Source: Pachypanchax playfairii (Eukaryota; Chordata; Actinopteri; Cyprinodontiformes; Aplocheilidae). Taken from it: 64,000 nt of DNA. Each line of letters begins with the position of its first letter. Position 1 is the stretch's first letter. The notes under the pieces were generated by a model. It did not search any database, was not told the DNA's origin, and worked only from the letters and a program-made list of their open reading frames with translations. The stretch covers positions 288,461 through 352,460 of the forward strand of contig SSNP01000300.1 in assembly GCA_006937955.1 (NCBI GenBank), written 5' to 3'. Both the position numbers and the translations under genes were made by a program. Positions 22,301 to 32,104 of this stretch are shown here, one piece after another.

Positions 22301-24538
22301 AACAAACACAAGCTCATTTTCCAAGGCCTCAGGGCAGTACAGGGCTACAGGGACAAGATCAGAATTGTGTTCGGGTTTAGTCCAAAAGAAGAAGAACATG
22401 GATCTTTTCTTGGAAACACAAGAGAAAGAATTGGGAGCATTACCACAGTCCTCAGAGACTCCACTAGAGAACATGGTGGATTAGTGTGGGCGCTCTTAAT
22501 TTTGTATGTGTGGGGGCGTGTTTCCTTTCAAGGGGTTTGAGTACAAGGCTCACAGAGAGGGTCGTTGCATCCCATGGGAGCTTTGAGTAAGACTGTGCTA
22601 AGTTTCACAGAGACACCAACACACACATGCCTAAAGCTCTTCCACATCCATTTCATCTGGCTCTCCCAACCCTCCTGCTGATAAGCTTAATGAGCCTCAC
22701 GAGGTGCTGAAAAGGCTTTGCCGTCTGGGGTCAAAGATCAGTGTACTCTCGTGCATAACTGAAAGAGTCTCTCTGGGGTCATGCTTTGTTTATGTGGAAA
22801 TCCCACCTTCAGGATGATTATTTATGCATCACTTTGGCCTGTTGGGGTTAACTTGTTGATAGCTTGAATTTTTGTCTTCTTTCACATATTGTTTGGAATA
22901 AAACTGGCAGCAGGGAAAAAGTAATCTCTTCCCAAGGTGTGAGGAGGATTTAAGCTGTCTCCACTTTAAAACAGCTTTTATAGCACTTTATTTGTTTGTG
23001 CAGGGCACAATGCAATTTCTACTGCAGCATTGTAAATGTGTTAGCCAAATGGCTGATGTTTATTTATTGGGTAAAAGAATTTAAAGCACTAAGTGAAACT
23101 GGCATTAAAATATATTTTAAATGATCAAATAGAATGCAACATTTAATTTGTATTTTACACCATCAAACTACATCCATGTACTGGACTGTCAGTGGAGAAT
23201 AAAGTGACTTTAAATCCATCAGTAACACACATGCATCGAGTTTTACATAAAAGCTAGACTTCTAGACTATGCATCGGCCATGGTGCATGCTGGAAAATAA
23301 GATTTCGTCTTTAAATTTGTGTTATTGATAACATTTCAAAAAAGAAAGATAAAAGTGGGATGGGGAGGGCTTAATCTACATCCATTTTATCTCATTTTTC
23401 ACATTCTGAAATTAAACGCCTGTTTTTCTTCACAGTCGGTCAGACTCAACATAAACTGTTATAATCATCCGGGGGATTAGTGTGTACCATAAATATTCTC
23501 TAAGGGAATGCAGAGAAGAATACAATGATAGGTGGTGTGTTGGTTTTCTGCACAATGGCTAAACACTCGTTGTGTGCCCTGATGACCTTAGCAACGTAAA
23601 CTCTATTGCAAAGCTACTTCAAATCATTTCATTTTCATAAACCAAGTTAAATACAACTGTGAAGGCCAAATTTCTAGCGAAGTCTCATACACAAATGTCT
23701 CCCAGTGATAAACAGCTTTTTCACTGAGATGATTTATTATTATGTAATCTGAGCTAAGCGGGAAAAGATTTAGGCTGACCTTGGCTTATAAAATAACTAA
23801 AACATGGTCTGTTTACTTGTTGCCTGTTGGGGCGGACGGAATAACTCATTCAGAGGGGTTTAACTGTGCAAGTCATGTTTGGTACAACTTTACATTAGTA
23901 TATTTAGCATATTTCTGTGGCATGCAAAGGGGGGGATCCTGGCATGCTGGTGGTTTTCATTTCTGACATTTACTGATACATCTGGCAATATCATGGAGCC
24001 AAATCTTTTTCTTTTACAAGAAGCATTCAGGAAATCCCTGCTGAGCACTAGACTTTTTTAAAATAATGAAGGCTTGTCAACAAATGTAATAAGATAGTGT
24101 GCTCTGTGGGAATCCAGTGCTTTGTTTTACAGCATTTCCTTTCAAGGTCTGCAAGCAGCAGTACGATAAATAGAAGGTTGCAGATTCCAGTGGAGGAGGA
24201 AAGGGACATTTTGGACACCTTACCTTTTGCAGCCACTGAGTGTTGTTCTCCATGGCACTTTCGAGAGTCTCCAGCTTCTTCTGCTGCCATGAAGGCCTCT
24301 CCTCCTGTGTCCGACTCTGCTTGGACTGGCTTGCGTCAGGTTCGACCTCCTGTGGAGAGTCTCTCTGTAGGGTATTGGTCACCTGGAATTCCTTTAAGGG
24401 TTGGCAGTGCTCCAGCTCTGGGAGGATGAAGGTGTAGCTGCAGGGACCATGCTGTACACGATGCTGCTGGCGTTGGGAGGCTACTGTGATGGCCAACAGG
24501 TAGGCCAGGTAGGCAAGTGTCAGGGCCAGCCAGCCCAT
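1232..24538 (-). CDS. angpt4: Angiopoietin (partial, seven coding exons; paralog most likely angpt4)
   Basis: Secreted ligand of the Tie2/TEK receptor that controls blood-vessel stability and sprouting. Read 24538 down to 1232, the exons join in phase to about 408 residues. Order: hydrophobic signal peptide (1-20), superclustering segment with two Cys (HGPCSYTFILPE), coiled coil (QTRKLTDVETQ, LNQTSRLEIQLLE, LQKQQ), linker, then the fibrinogen-like domain from FRDCAE through GGGWTV to GEHWLGN. The last exons, with the receptor-binding end, lie left of the window. Paralog is unsettled: exon 2 looks most like ANGPT1, exon 7 shares HFY with ANGPT2 and GFGD/GEHWLGN with ANGPT4. The mixture and divergence favour angpt4; angpt2b or a divergent angpt1 copy remain possible. 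All splice sites seen are GT-AG. The family and exon joins are read directly; paralog is inference. Confidence 0.88.
1924..2255 (-). mobile_element. LINE 3' fragment (Rex1-like)
   Basis: Its minus strand aligns through most of its length with the LINE tail at 41.9-42.24 kb: the same order of blocks, including the reverse complement of GAAAACCCTCATCATCCTCTTC. It carries the degenerate C-terminal end of the reverse transcriptase ORF. Class inferred from that copy. Confidence 0.7.
2676..3175 (+). repeat. degenerate tandem repeat, about 2.5 units of roughly 185-210 bp
   Basis: Units begin with GAAAAC(T/G)A near 2679, 2864 and 3073. Each continues with a ...AGGCAAAGAC/GGGCAGAC... block and a GTGTGGATGTGA block, and the first two share TTTTTATTCAGGCAT and CTGCAACACGG. 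Differences between units are scattered substitutions and small indels. The array lies in a longer repeat-like stretch that starts near TTAAAGAGCAACTCACCC at 2304. Confidence 0.6.
4225..4713 (+). mobile_element. MITE copy 1 (same family as 14235-14805, opposite orientation)
   Basis: Aligns with the reverse complement of 14235-14805 for about 450 bp, sharing CCACTCAC..CTCCCCTCC, TGTTTCTCTTGTATTTGTT and GAAGACTTGGCA. The right end (CTTACATATTGTACCTTTAAG) resembles an inverted terminal repeat; the left end is unclear. A further partial copy of the right end is at 42,470-42,550. Confidence 0.65.
5091..5265 (+). repeat. common teleost interspersed repeat
   Basis: The blocks GGGCGAGAGGCAGGGTAC, CCAGTCCATCACAGGGCCAC and ATTCACACACACACTCACAC are a very common fish repeat signature. 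I cannot assign its class from this copy. Confidence 0.55.
5409..6230 (+). pseudogene. Tc1-like transposase remnant
   Basis: An N-terminal helix-turn-helix piece is readable (KGYYTIPKQLN, then IVEKDPRKPSKTI), matching the Tc1 pattern GY.TISK.L ... IV.K.PRKTSKEI. Further on, broken frames recall the catalytic half, for example IQQDNDQNIQ for the usual QQDNDPKHT. Many stops and frameshifts; no activity expected. Terminal repeats not resolved. Confidence 0.65.
7830..7931 (-). CDS. angpt4: angiopoietin coding exon 6 (GGGWT block)
   Basis: 34 codons, VFCNMETRGGGWTVLQ to WIDYKM, phase 0 at both ends. Acceptor CTTTCCAG, donor GTACGC. It supplies the conserved VFCNM, GGGWT, QHR and RGW residues of the domain and fits exactly between exons 5 and 7. 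No open frame of useful length marks it; I found it by searching for the missing GGGWT block. Confidence 0.92.
9600..10294 (+). mobile_element. hAT relic with BED-type zinc finger fragment
   Basis: Terminal inverted repeat TAGGGTGACCA at 9600, answered by TGGTCACCCTA at 10294. After an ATG at 9856 (MSKRKCKFTEELKK), one frameshift leads to a finger-like piece at 9906-10028 with ECLTC ... NHLAPAKH, i.e. C-x2-C and H-x5-H spacing as in BED fingers of hAT transposases. No catalytic domain remains, so it is an internally deleted, dead copy. No convincing 8-bp target duplication. Confidence 0.6.
11023..12136 (+). mobile_element. Kolobok-like element with broken THAP domain
   Basis: Flanked by TTAA on both sides (11019-11022 and 12137-12140), with imperfect 16-bp terminal inverted repeats (AGGGGTTATGACATCA and AGGTGCGATGACATCA). 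TTAA duplications plus a THAP finger are the known combination for Kolobok transposons. The catalytic region is absent or unrecognisable. Confidence 0.65.
11319..11599 (+). pseudogene. THAP-domain exon, inactivated
   Basis: Reading from the ATG at 11319 gives MATQTGTCCVQGC ... LHSLPKDEKTREE, stop, LKFIYGEVPRSYNLN, stop, KICSAHFTEDCF and a final LKEATTSSIP before GTAAGT. CxxxxC and CxxH spacing with HSLPKD, CSAHF and the xxSIP end is a C2CH THAP DNA-binding finger. The first stop (TGA) replaces the invariant Trp (TGG). Both stops are single-base changes in the same frame. Confidence 0.7.
14235..14805 (-). mobile_element. MITE copy 2 (inverted relative to 4225-4713)
   Basis: Read on the minus strand it repeats the order of blocks in copy 1, including TTTGCTGCTGGTCGTTGTGG and TTGAAGACTTGGCAGCC. 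Its outer end, CTTAAAGATACAGTATG, mirrors the terminal repeat of copy 1. It contains a poly(A) run (reverse complement of 14728-14740). Confidence 0.65.
15046..15173 (-). CDS. angpt4: angiopoietin coding exon 5 (start of fibrinogen-like domain)
   Basis: 128 nt; EISNVPKTITMPTFRDCAEI leads into the fibrinogen-like domain. FRDCAE(I/V)..SG and GVYTI are family hallmarks. Ends ...TTQDVK at a GTAGTG donor, phase 0. NTT is a possible glycosylation site. Confidence 0.93.
15426..15658 (-). CDS. angpt4: angiopoietin coding exon 4 (end of coiled coil, linker start)
   Basis: 233 nt, starting one base before FLDQRLLALEARYGKELQ and ending VSQCN plus one base. LDRQSRLVTQLQ and MLQKQQ match the angiopoietin coiled coil. 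A Cys sits just before the linker (SQCN), close to where ANGPT1 has its linker Cys and ANGPT2 has none. Acceptor TTCATTAG, donor GTAAGG. Confidence 0.92.
15659..17813. other. angiopoietin intron 3
   Basis: Apart from a short (TG)n run at 15943-15969 I see no gene, RNA gene or classified repeat. Confidence 0.6.
17814..17935 (-). CDS. angpt4: angiopoietin coding exon 3 (coiled coil)
   Basis: 122 nt; starts VLNQTSRLEIQLLEYSL and ends RLSDKN plus two bases of a Ser codon, with a GTGAGC donor. The family motif LNQTSRLE.QLLE is intact and carries an N-glycosylation sequon. Too short and too split to appear as an obvious open frame; placed by splice sites and homology. Confidence 0.9.
19215..19307. 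repeat. (TG)n microsatellite
   Basis: 93 bases of TG repeats with one GG interruption near 19267. Open frames here are only Val/Cys or Thr/His repeats and are not genes. A shorter (TG)n run at 19596-19616 closes the neighbouring repeat. Confidence 0.97.
19309..19595. repeat. interspersed repeat with GGGGACC ends and telomere-like core
   Basis: Starts with CCTCCTGGGGACC, runs through degenerate GGTTAGG/TTAGGG motifs (19421-19530) and ends TCAATGGACGGTCCCCATAA. The whole lies between two (TG)n runs. The arrangement is familiar in fish genomes, but I cannot assign a class. Confidence 0.6.
19907..20062 (-). CDS. angpt4: angiopoietin coding exon 2 (coiled coil)
   Basis: 52 codons, phase 0 at both ends, with a TTCCAG acceptor and a GTGAGT donor. 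It starts LENFIQENV and ends AEQTRKLTDVETQ. This is the most ANGPT1-like exon (LLSQ.AEQTRKLTDVETQ). It forms the first part of the oligomerising coiled coil. Confidence 0.92.
20063..24223. other. angiopoietin intron 1
   Basis: 4.2 kb with no exon, RNA gene or transposon I can identify. Regulatory elements are plausible in a first intron, but none can be shown from one sequence. Confidence 0.5.
24224..24538 (-). CDS. angpt4: angiopoietin coding exon 1 (signal peptide and superclustering segment)
   Basis: 105 codons, ending in a GTAAGG donor. The chosen start (MGWLALTLAYLAYLL) gives a standard signal peptide and has G at -3 and G at +4. An in-frame Met 27 codons upstream would put a basic stretch before the signal peptide, so I rejected it. 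The two cysteines in HGPCSYTFILPELEHC match the superclustering region used for multimer formation. The segment between LQRDSP and the first coiled coil (LETLESAMENNTQWLQK) is rich in Gln, Ser, Glu and Lys and is clearly longer than in human ANGPT1, 2 or 4. NNT is a glycosylation sequon. The 5' UTR continues toward 25 kb but its end cannot be placed. Confidence 0.9.
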
Positions 24539-26743
24539 GTCAGGGGAAAAAAAATTATGGGAAAAAGACAAATAGGTTTTTTTTTTTTGGTCTTGTGTAC
24601 GTTTGCTCTTCCTTTTCACACTTCTCAGTCCAAATCCTTCTACTTCACTCTTTGTTTTAAAACTTTTCTTTTTCCTTATGTGGCTACTCTTCCTCTTTAA
24701 TGTTGAATCAAAAGTCCTCTTGAGGCCAATTCATGCTCCCAGACAGAAAACACACACAGGAAACAGAGGATTGTTACATACTGGAACGCCAGCACTCATC
24801 CAGCAGATTTATCTCTGCCCAGTAAGCCAACAGCAAAGTGCAAACAGTCATATGTGTTCTAAAAAAATGTTTTTGGTCGCCTCTGGGTTACCTTTTTAAC
24901 TTTTTAAACTGCTGAAGTCCGTGCGCTGGTCTGAAGTAAAGTGGTAGAGCAGAGTTGGAGTGGAGTGTGGCCTGCTTCAGGATGTTGGCTGAAGTGGTAA
25001 AGCTCTTAAAGTACAGAGAAAGTAAGAGAGAGAAAGGCGTCCGACTTTACATACACACACACAACCCTTCACACACAGTCACTCAACCACCCTTCCCTCT
25101 TTTGCTTTCTCCCTCCCATTTACGGTACTCATGTTTGCGGGGGTTAGAGGAGGAAGCTACAAATATTCAGAAAGCTCACCACCACAAGAGCAAAAAATTT
25201 GAACTTTTTATGAATACTCATGCTCACTTGCTGTCTCACTTTTTCCTGTTTTTTTTTTTTTTGGTTTCTTTTTTTAACTCGTTGTTTTGGCACAATCAGG
25301 CATAGTAGGGCCACATGCTGCTGATACAACATTTTCAACCAACCAAAAGGTGTCAGATTGTTTGGGTTTGATCTGTGTTTGAATAAAAAAAACTGTCTTT
25401 TTGCAGACTATAGATCAATATCAATTTAGTGTCTTTAAAACTGCAGGGAGTGTTTTCCCTTCATCTGTGGACTGATCTAATGCTGTTTGCTTTCTCTTGT
25501 TTGCAGGATTTTTCAGTCAACTCATCTCTGAGGCTCATTTATGAGAATTTTGAGAACAATTTACAGCAATGATGCTGTGGTCACTGTGCTTATTTTCCAT
25601 TTGTTTCAGGAGTCACAAAATTTTGGAGAGCTTATTTTCTTAGTCTATTCAGAGTTGGGTTTCACATATTCTGAAGAACCTTGGTTCCCTCAAAGCACCA
25701 AGTTAAGCCTGGCACACACTACAGGATTCTTCAAATCTTCACAGGTTTAGAGACCACACACTTGAAGATAAAAAAATCCTTGATCACACAAGATTTCTGC
25801 TGATCTTATAGAGTGTGGTGTGTTTTGTAGTGCACACCACACTAACCGATTCTTCAGGAGAGTATCAGCTTCTTCACGCTCAATATTCCAAGTCTCACAT
25901 AGTCAAAAGTGATTTCAGTGTAAACAAACATGGGAGACGAACAGGAAGAAGCCTTAATAGTTGTCCTTGGCCTCTCATTTTTAGAAAAACCACCCAAAAA
26001 AATAAGACTATGGAAAAAGTCATGGAGATGGCGGGAAAGTGGGCTGTATGCTTTACAGTGTGAGAAAATTTGTCAGACTAGCTTGGAGATCAGGGCTGTG
26101 CGCACCAATGTGAACAAGTGAAAATGATCACTGCAAACTTACAGTGATGGGAATGATGACTGATTACAAATAACAGTGCATTCCTGTTCCCAACAAGGGT
26201 ATTTTAATTAATAAGTCTTTCCATCACGCTGTTACTGCTACTGCCAACAAATGTAAAAAAATAAAATGTATGTTCAATACAATATGTCGGTTTAATTCCA
26301 TGAACTGTGTTGGAGATATGTGCAGCAGGGGTGGCGTTAATAGAATATTTTCCATATTTGACAGTTTTTTTAGAACAGTGATGGAAAAATCAGAAGGCTG
26401 TCTGTCATTTTTACAGATTTGTATACATCTCTGACCACTTAGTGTGAATGAGCAGATATTTACTTTATGCATGGAATCCAGGTAAATAAACCAATTAAAG
26501 GAAAGATTCCCAGTCACTCTATTCAAGGAATCTAGTTGACTGGGAGCTGATTGTATGTTGACATGTTACCGAGGTTTTGAAGAGCAACTGCGGTCGGTGC
26601 GGCTGGTTTAGACACACTTCAAAGAGCCCGATGTGATCCAAATACTGGCACTGCTGCTGTTTTCGTCCCGCAGGCTTTCCTGCAGCTGAAATAGAGTTTA
26701 GAGAGCAGGAAACGGTTAGTCCCGAGAGTCTTTTTGACTTCTG
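24539..26743. other. 5' flank of angiopoietin and start of intergenic region
   Basis: Should contain the 5' UTR and promoter of the minus-strand gene, but no TATA box or CpG-rich block stands out. GCCTGGCACACACTACAGGA near 25708 resembles the end of a teleost DNA transposon. A frame at 25930-26121 (KKIRLWKKSWRWRESGLY) vaguely recalls the region before a Harbinger transposase. Both are too weak to call. Confidence 0.4.
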
Positions 26744-26832
26744 ATTGCTTAAATTGGAGAAACGTTCCTTATTTTTAAGTGCAACTTCAGCCACATTTTT
26801 AAAATAAGGAACGTTTCTCCAATTTAAGCAAT
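26744..26832. repeat. foldback: 33-bp inverted repeat with short loop
   Basis: The left arm (26744-26776) and right arm (26800-26832) are reverse complements over about 33 bp, beginning ATTGCTTAAATTGGAGAAAC, with a spacer of about 23 bp. The match is essentially perfect, so the structure is young or maintained. Confidence 0.85.
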
Positions 26833-26900
26833 TTGATTTCCAGTCTCCAGTGTGAGTTGGAGCATGGATCCAGCTTACAGACCAACATCTAAACCCCATG

Positions 26901-27496
26901 CTAACGCCGGGCTCACACTGCCTACGGAACGGCTTCGGTCCGGCTTCGGTGCGGTTTTTCCGCAAGCTACCACTCACATCTGCTCCAGATAGGGAGTGCG
27001 GCCAGCTCCGGAGCTGGGTGCGTAAAACGTCACCCGCGAGAACAGAAGTTCACGTGGGTTATCGTTTTGTCGGGACTTCACACGAGAACACGTCCATTAT
27101 TTAGCAAATGTGTGAAAATGTGTTGTGCTGCAGGCTTTCGGGACCCTGTGTCACCGGGTGTGATGTAATGTTTACATTTCCTATTAGCGCGTGTGCTGTC
27201 TGAAAAGAAGAGTCAAGTTACAATTGTTTGTACACTCGTTTATTTTGAAAAAACACGATATTCAAGCCACACTTCCTGTATAGTTCGTCAGATTTCATCA
27301 AACTTGACGCGGATCGACTCCGGCATCCGGAAAAAATTGAACCTTGCGGATTCTTTCCGTAGTGCCGTACGGCCCCCGTAACCGGACCCGCACCGCGCGG
27401 AGCTACTGTGAGCCTTCAAAAGGGATTTTAATCTAACGGAATACCTGCGGGGTCCGCACCGGACCGGATCCGGATGCAGTGTGAGCCCGGCGTTAG
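26901..27496. mobile_element. TIR element, 596 bp, no ORF
   Basis: The ends are inverted: CTAACGCCGGGCTCACACTG at 26901 and its complement ending at 27496. The interior is CpG- and CGG-rich, unlike the AT-rich flanks. No target duplication is visible. Non-autonomous; superfamily unknown. Confidence 0.7.
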
Positions 27497-27714
27497 TCCT
27501 CTGTCCAGGGAAAAACTCCAAAACCTCTTGACAATAACCTCTGCAGCATTCCCAGTATTTGATTACACATAAAAGCACAAAAGGGGGGCGGATTGCGGTT
27601 CCATGTGCAGCAGGAACCACAGCAGGTATTTGTATTTCACGTGCAATTGTTTAATTTAATTTTTATGTGTAGTTCTCACTTCTCTCAGGTTCAGCTTATA
27701 TAGGCTTATATAAA

Positions 27715-27716
<2 letters not shown>

Positions 27717-27774
<58 letters not shown>
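27717..27774. repeat. (AT)n microsatellite
   Basis: 58 bases of alternating T and A. Confidence 0.95.
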
Positions 27775-27780
<6 letters not shown>

Positions 27781-30700
27781 AGCTCAAAACTATGTCGTGT
27801 AGCCAGACCAGTACAGAATATGGCTATCCTCTTAGATGGGATTCTATTGTGACAAGCACTGGCTGTAAAAAGAGGAATTGACATTATTAGTTAGTTCATC
27901 AGGTCTTTTTAGTCCATGAAAACATTTTATTTGTCTAGTTTGAGTCAAAACCTGTCAAAATGTTATTCTGGTTTTAGTCATGATAACAGGGCAATGGAAT
28001 TCTGATCCGGACCAAACAACCAGACTCACAGAAGAAGCATAATCCTTTCTGTACACCTAGAGACTAGAGTACACTCCTCTGGGTGTAAGTCGTGGAAGCG
28101 CCTAGCTTCTCCTGCTTTCCTCACTCGTGGTAGAGGCCCAACTCTCACATCACACAGAGCTGGGGGCGCTGATGCCTGGGCTGGGGGCATGCTGCCCTCC
28201 CAGCCCCCCCCGAAGCCCTGCCCCTGATGTGATATATATCTTACTTATTTCATATTAGTATTTGTTTTTTGTCCTGTTTTTTCTTCTCCTGTTTTTGTGC
28301 ATGTACAATTGTTTTTGTTTTCTGCAGAGACAGAAGACAATGTCTATTGCCATTTTCAGACAGAAGTTCAGGAATATTTGCGAACAATTCCATCCGGTCT
28401 TTAACAAGATTTATCTTTTCAAATACACCATTTTGTTTGCGGAACATTGCCTTTCTGCTGCTTTCACACAACAAGAAATGTCCAGGAGGATGCTGCGGAT
28501 TGACGGGGGAGGGGTTGTTGTATGTTGATGTCACGTAAACTTAGTGCAGCGGGCGTACATGTCATTTCCCCAAACAAAGGGAGCTGCAGCCAGGTGTACT
28601 TGGGACTACTCACAGTACTCGTCTTTGCGATGTGGAAAATTCTGGGCACATGGATACTCTTAAGAGTGTTTTGGTCCATGTTTTGTTTGGGGGAAAAAAT
28701 CACATGTTTTTATACACCACCTCACACCCCTCCAGCTTTCCCAGCACATTTCCTGACTGTTTGAACACAAACACCCTTCTGTGTAATGTCCCCTCTTGTT
28801 ACCAGATCTTCAGCCGCAAAAATTCAGGGAAACATTATCCGGACAAATTCCAGAAGGTTGTTTTCAGACTCAAAAGCAAAATTAACAAAGTCCGGAAAAT
28901 TACCCCTTTTCATGGCCTGTCTGAAAGGGGCTTATGATTTTTTTCTCTTGTTATGTTCTCTTTGTATTCTTCTCTTTCCTTCTGTCGTGTATTTTCTCTT
29001 TGAAATGTATCCTCCCTTTTCCTTGTCATTCTGACTTTTTCTCTCTCTCACTTATTTTTCTCTTTCCTTGCCTGTCAGCTCTGGCAATGCAACAGAAATA
29101 TATATGTATGTATGTACTGTATGTATATGTCAATAGAGTTAAAACAATCAAGAGGATCCTATAGGCCTTTTGGAAAAGCAATTTTGACTAATTCAAGTAT
29201 ATATTCTGATCATAATTCCATTTAAATAAGCTGTCAGACAAGACAAGTTAAAAACATTTCAAACATCGCTCCTCTAAACACCCAACATGTGTCTATAGTA
29301 TCAACATTTTGGGACTGTGCAGTGCAAAACAACTTCTACCCCCAAATCTATAGTTGTTGCACCTTTTTTAAATGTTGAGTACTTGTAGAGTACTTATTTT
29401 TACTTTGATTTTTCAAACAAACAGTAATACATTTTAATTATTTTTAGATAGGAACAGAAAAATGCAGGACTCAACTTTACAGCCTTTTCAGAAATGTCTA
29501 TACAACAGTTGGGCTCAGTATTGTTTCATTGTACGTTGAAATTTTATTGCTTTCATCTGGCATTAATAAATATTTGACATTGACTTATTTGAGCACGCTA
29601 TCCACCGTTAGTCTTTTTTCTGTAGAGTGCAATCTTTCTTTACTCTTGTCAAAGTTTTGAGCCACTCTGACCCTTCCATCTTTTTCATCTTCAGTCATGT
29701 ACACAATTATTTACACTGCTGCTATTCTGTGATGCATCATAAATCCCCTTGTTAGTTTGTCTCATGCTGTAATAGAAAAGAGTCCATTATACACATCATC
29801 CACTTAAATAACAGCATAAACAGACAAACTCGCAGCCACCACTGAACTCACTTCATTACATTTAGTACATCCTATTATTTTTCAAACTGTTCTATGACAA
29901 TGATTGCACACAACAGATTAAAATAAAGAACAACAAAAGGCAAAAATTACCTCCCATGCAATAGCAGGGAAAAAGTAACTTTATCCCACATCTAAAACGA
30001 AAGCTGTTTTTTGATCAATAACCTCAAAAGGAACAAATCTTTACTGGATGTTCAAGTTAACTTTTTCTATCCCACTTCATTTATTTCCCTGCTTTGATTT
30101 GCTTTTTTCCTCATGAATGTACATTATAAATCTTCCATTTATTTTTCACCCACAGGACATTTTTTATCCTTATCTTCCAACACAATGAGCATTCCATGCT
30201 GCCAACCTTGTGTGGATGCAGTTTTAAAGCCCAGTGTGTGGCCACATCACTGAGAATGCAGATGACTTGGATCTATAGCTGCATGAATCAACGCGTCATG
30301 CATGCACTGGATTCACAGTGTGTTCCTTTCAAAAACAAACTGATTGCTTTTCATGAAGAAATCAACATCTTTGCATAGATGATGAGTGTTCATTTCACAT
30401 GCCAAGCTGTCAGTGTGTGATGTTTTACTGTGGAAAGAAAATACAATTCTACTTTACTTCTGCTTCATATTATTGGCATGAGTTTGTTTCAGTCTGTAGA
30501 GAGCATCCCTGTGCATAACTTGTGTGCTGATTAAATTAAATGATGTCCAACTTCTGTTCACAGCAGTTACTGCCATGGATAATAATCGTCTGTTGCTTTG
30601 AGATCAATTTCATTCAAATACAGCAGAAAATAGGAGAAATGGAGAAAAAATAGTTGGGCACATGGTAGTGGGGGGGTGGGGGGATTCCAAAAAGAACATG

Positions 30701-31231
30701 GAAGCATGAACACAAGCATGTTGTTGATGTGTGCAACTTAGCTTTAGCAAGTGTGTTGATTAACATTATGCAATAGAATAATGATCTCATTCAAACACAC
30801 TGACTGACCCTGCAATTTCCAAAGGGTGAACTCTGAAAGTCATTTTCCTTACAGCCTCTTTCTGAAGAAATAAAACACATTCACATTTTATAGCATTCAG
30901 GTTTTTTTAAATTCAAATTCAGAGAAATAAGAATAATGGAATTAGATCTTTCTGGGAAAGGGATAGGACCATCAATAAACCAAGCAAATATTTCAGCAAG
31001 TCCCAATTTATACAGTTATTTAAGATGGTGGTTTAACCAATCTGTCTCAGACCTGTTGCATGTCCAGGACTCCTTTCAGAGTTCAGTCAAAGCTCTATTG
31101 CAAATGTTTAATATTAACAAATAGCTTTTAGTTACAAAACAAGGTACAAGTAAAAGTGGAAAGTGATTTTTCTGGATTATATTTTACTAAAACATTTAGC
31201 TGCTCATGAAATGTAGCTGTCTCTAAAACAC
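27775..31231. other. intergenic stretch without recognised features
   Basis: No coding exon, RNA gene or known repeat is visible. Open frames are short, unsupported by splice sites and without family resemblance. Pyrimidine-rich runs near 29,030-29,080 are unremarkable. Confidence 0.5.
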
Positions 31232-31234
31232 TAT

Positions 31235-32104
31235 GGGCCTGATTTATGAAAGGTTTGCAGTTGTTAAAACAGGTGCAAACCTCTCAGTGACTGCAAAAAC
31301 AAGCAGCAGGTGATTTACCAACGCAGGTAAAATTGTGCCTATTAAACCTGCAGCGCAATGCGTGCAATCCTTTTAGCGCTTTTGTTCTTGATGAATATGC
31401 AATGTGGGCATTTCTGTCAGAAGATGCAAAATATTGCAAGAAGAACATGCAAGTTGACGTTCCAGGTCCAGTAGGATTTATTGAACCTGAAACTGTTTGT
31501 TGCTTCTGATCTTGTGCCTATATTTACCGCCGTCTTAAGTTCACTCAAATATGGCTGCAGTTATATTTACATGGAGGAGATGGAGGAGGAAGACGAAGTG
31601 GAGAATGACAGCGGACACACCATCGGTACACTCTCATTCAGAATCACTGCTCGTGAGCAGTGAGGTCAACACATTTATCATCTAAAATATTTTTTAATTC
31701 AATAACGCTCAAGACAAAAAAAATATTTTCTGTATGATTTTATTTTCGAAAACTGAAGAGTCGTCACATCATTTCAATTTTTTAAATTAAAGCTGAATAA
31801 TTTCTTTCTTCCCCTTTTTGACAGTGCTACATTTTTTACTAAGATTGTCCTTCCATGTTGCTCTCTGCCAGCTCACTGTGCTGCCCTCACCCTCCTTTTT
31901 GGAATCGATTACTGCCATTTGCACCTTTCTTGCTATCGCAAGGGGATAGCACAGGCAAACTCCTTTTTTAAATATTGCTTTTTGCACCTGTTATCGATTG
32001 CACAAGCAAATCACCGGCAAATCAGGAACACACCCTTGGTACAAAATTTTTGCCGTGCATGCAATTTTTTCGCTCTTTACTTGGAATATTAATGAATCAG
32101 GCCC
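31235..32104. mobile_element. Harbinger-like non-autonomous element, copy 1 (870 bp)
   Basis: Terminal repeats GGGCCTGATTTATGAA and, on the other strand, GGGCCTGATTCATTAA. Flanked by TAT on both sides (31232-31234, 32105-32107). Start and end blocks (AAACAGGTGCAAACC; TTGCGTGC/CGCTCTTTACTTGG type) are shared with copy 2. A 3-bp duplication and GGG-starting ends fit PIF/Harbinger; the boundary could also be read as a 5-bp duplication, CTATG. No transposase. Confidence 0.65.

Noticed and set aside
22600..22870. Possible conserved enhancer in intron 1
   Set aside because: Cannot be supported without cross-species comparison.
24077..24619. Angiopoietin first exon as one 180-codon frame
   Set aside because: The frame runs past the donor at 24224 into intron 1 and begins 27 codons before the likely start; only 24224-24538 is kept.
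25930..26121. Possible Harbinger transposase N-terminus
   Set aside because: Resemblance limited to a few aromatic and basic residues; no neighbouring domain.
31481..31663. 60-codon acidic frame in the Harbinger-like element
   Set aside because: Too short, not conserved as a frame in copy 2.
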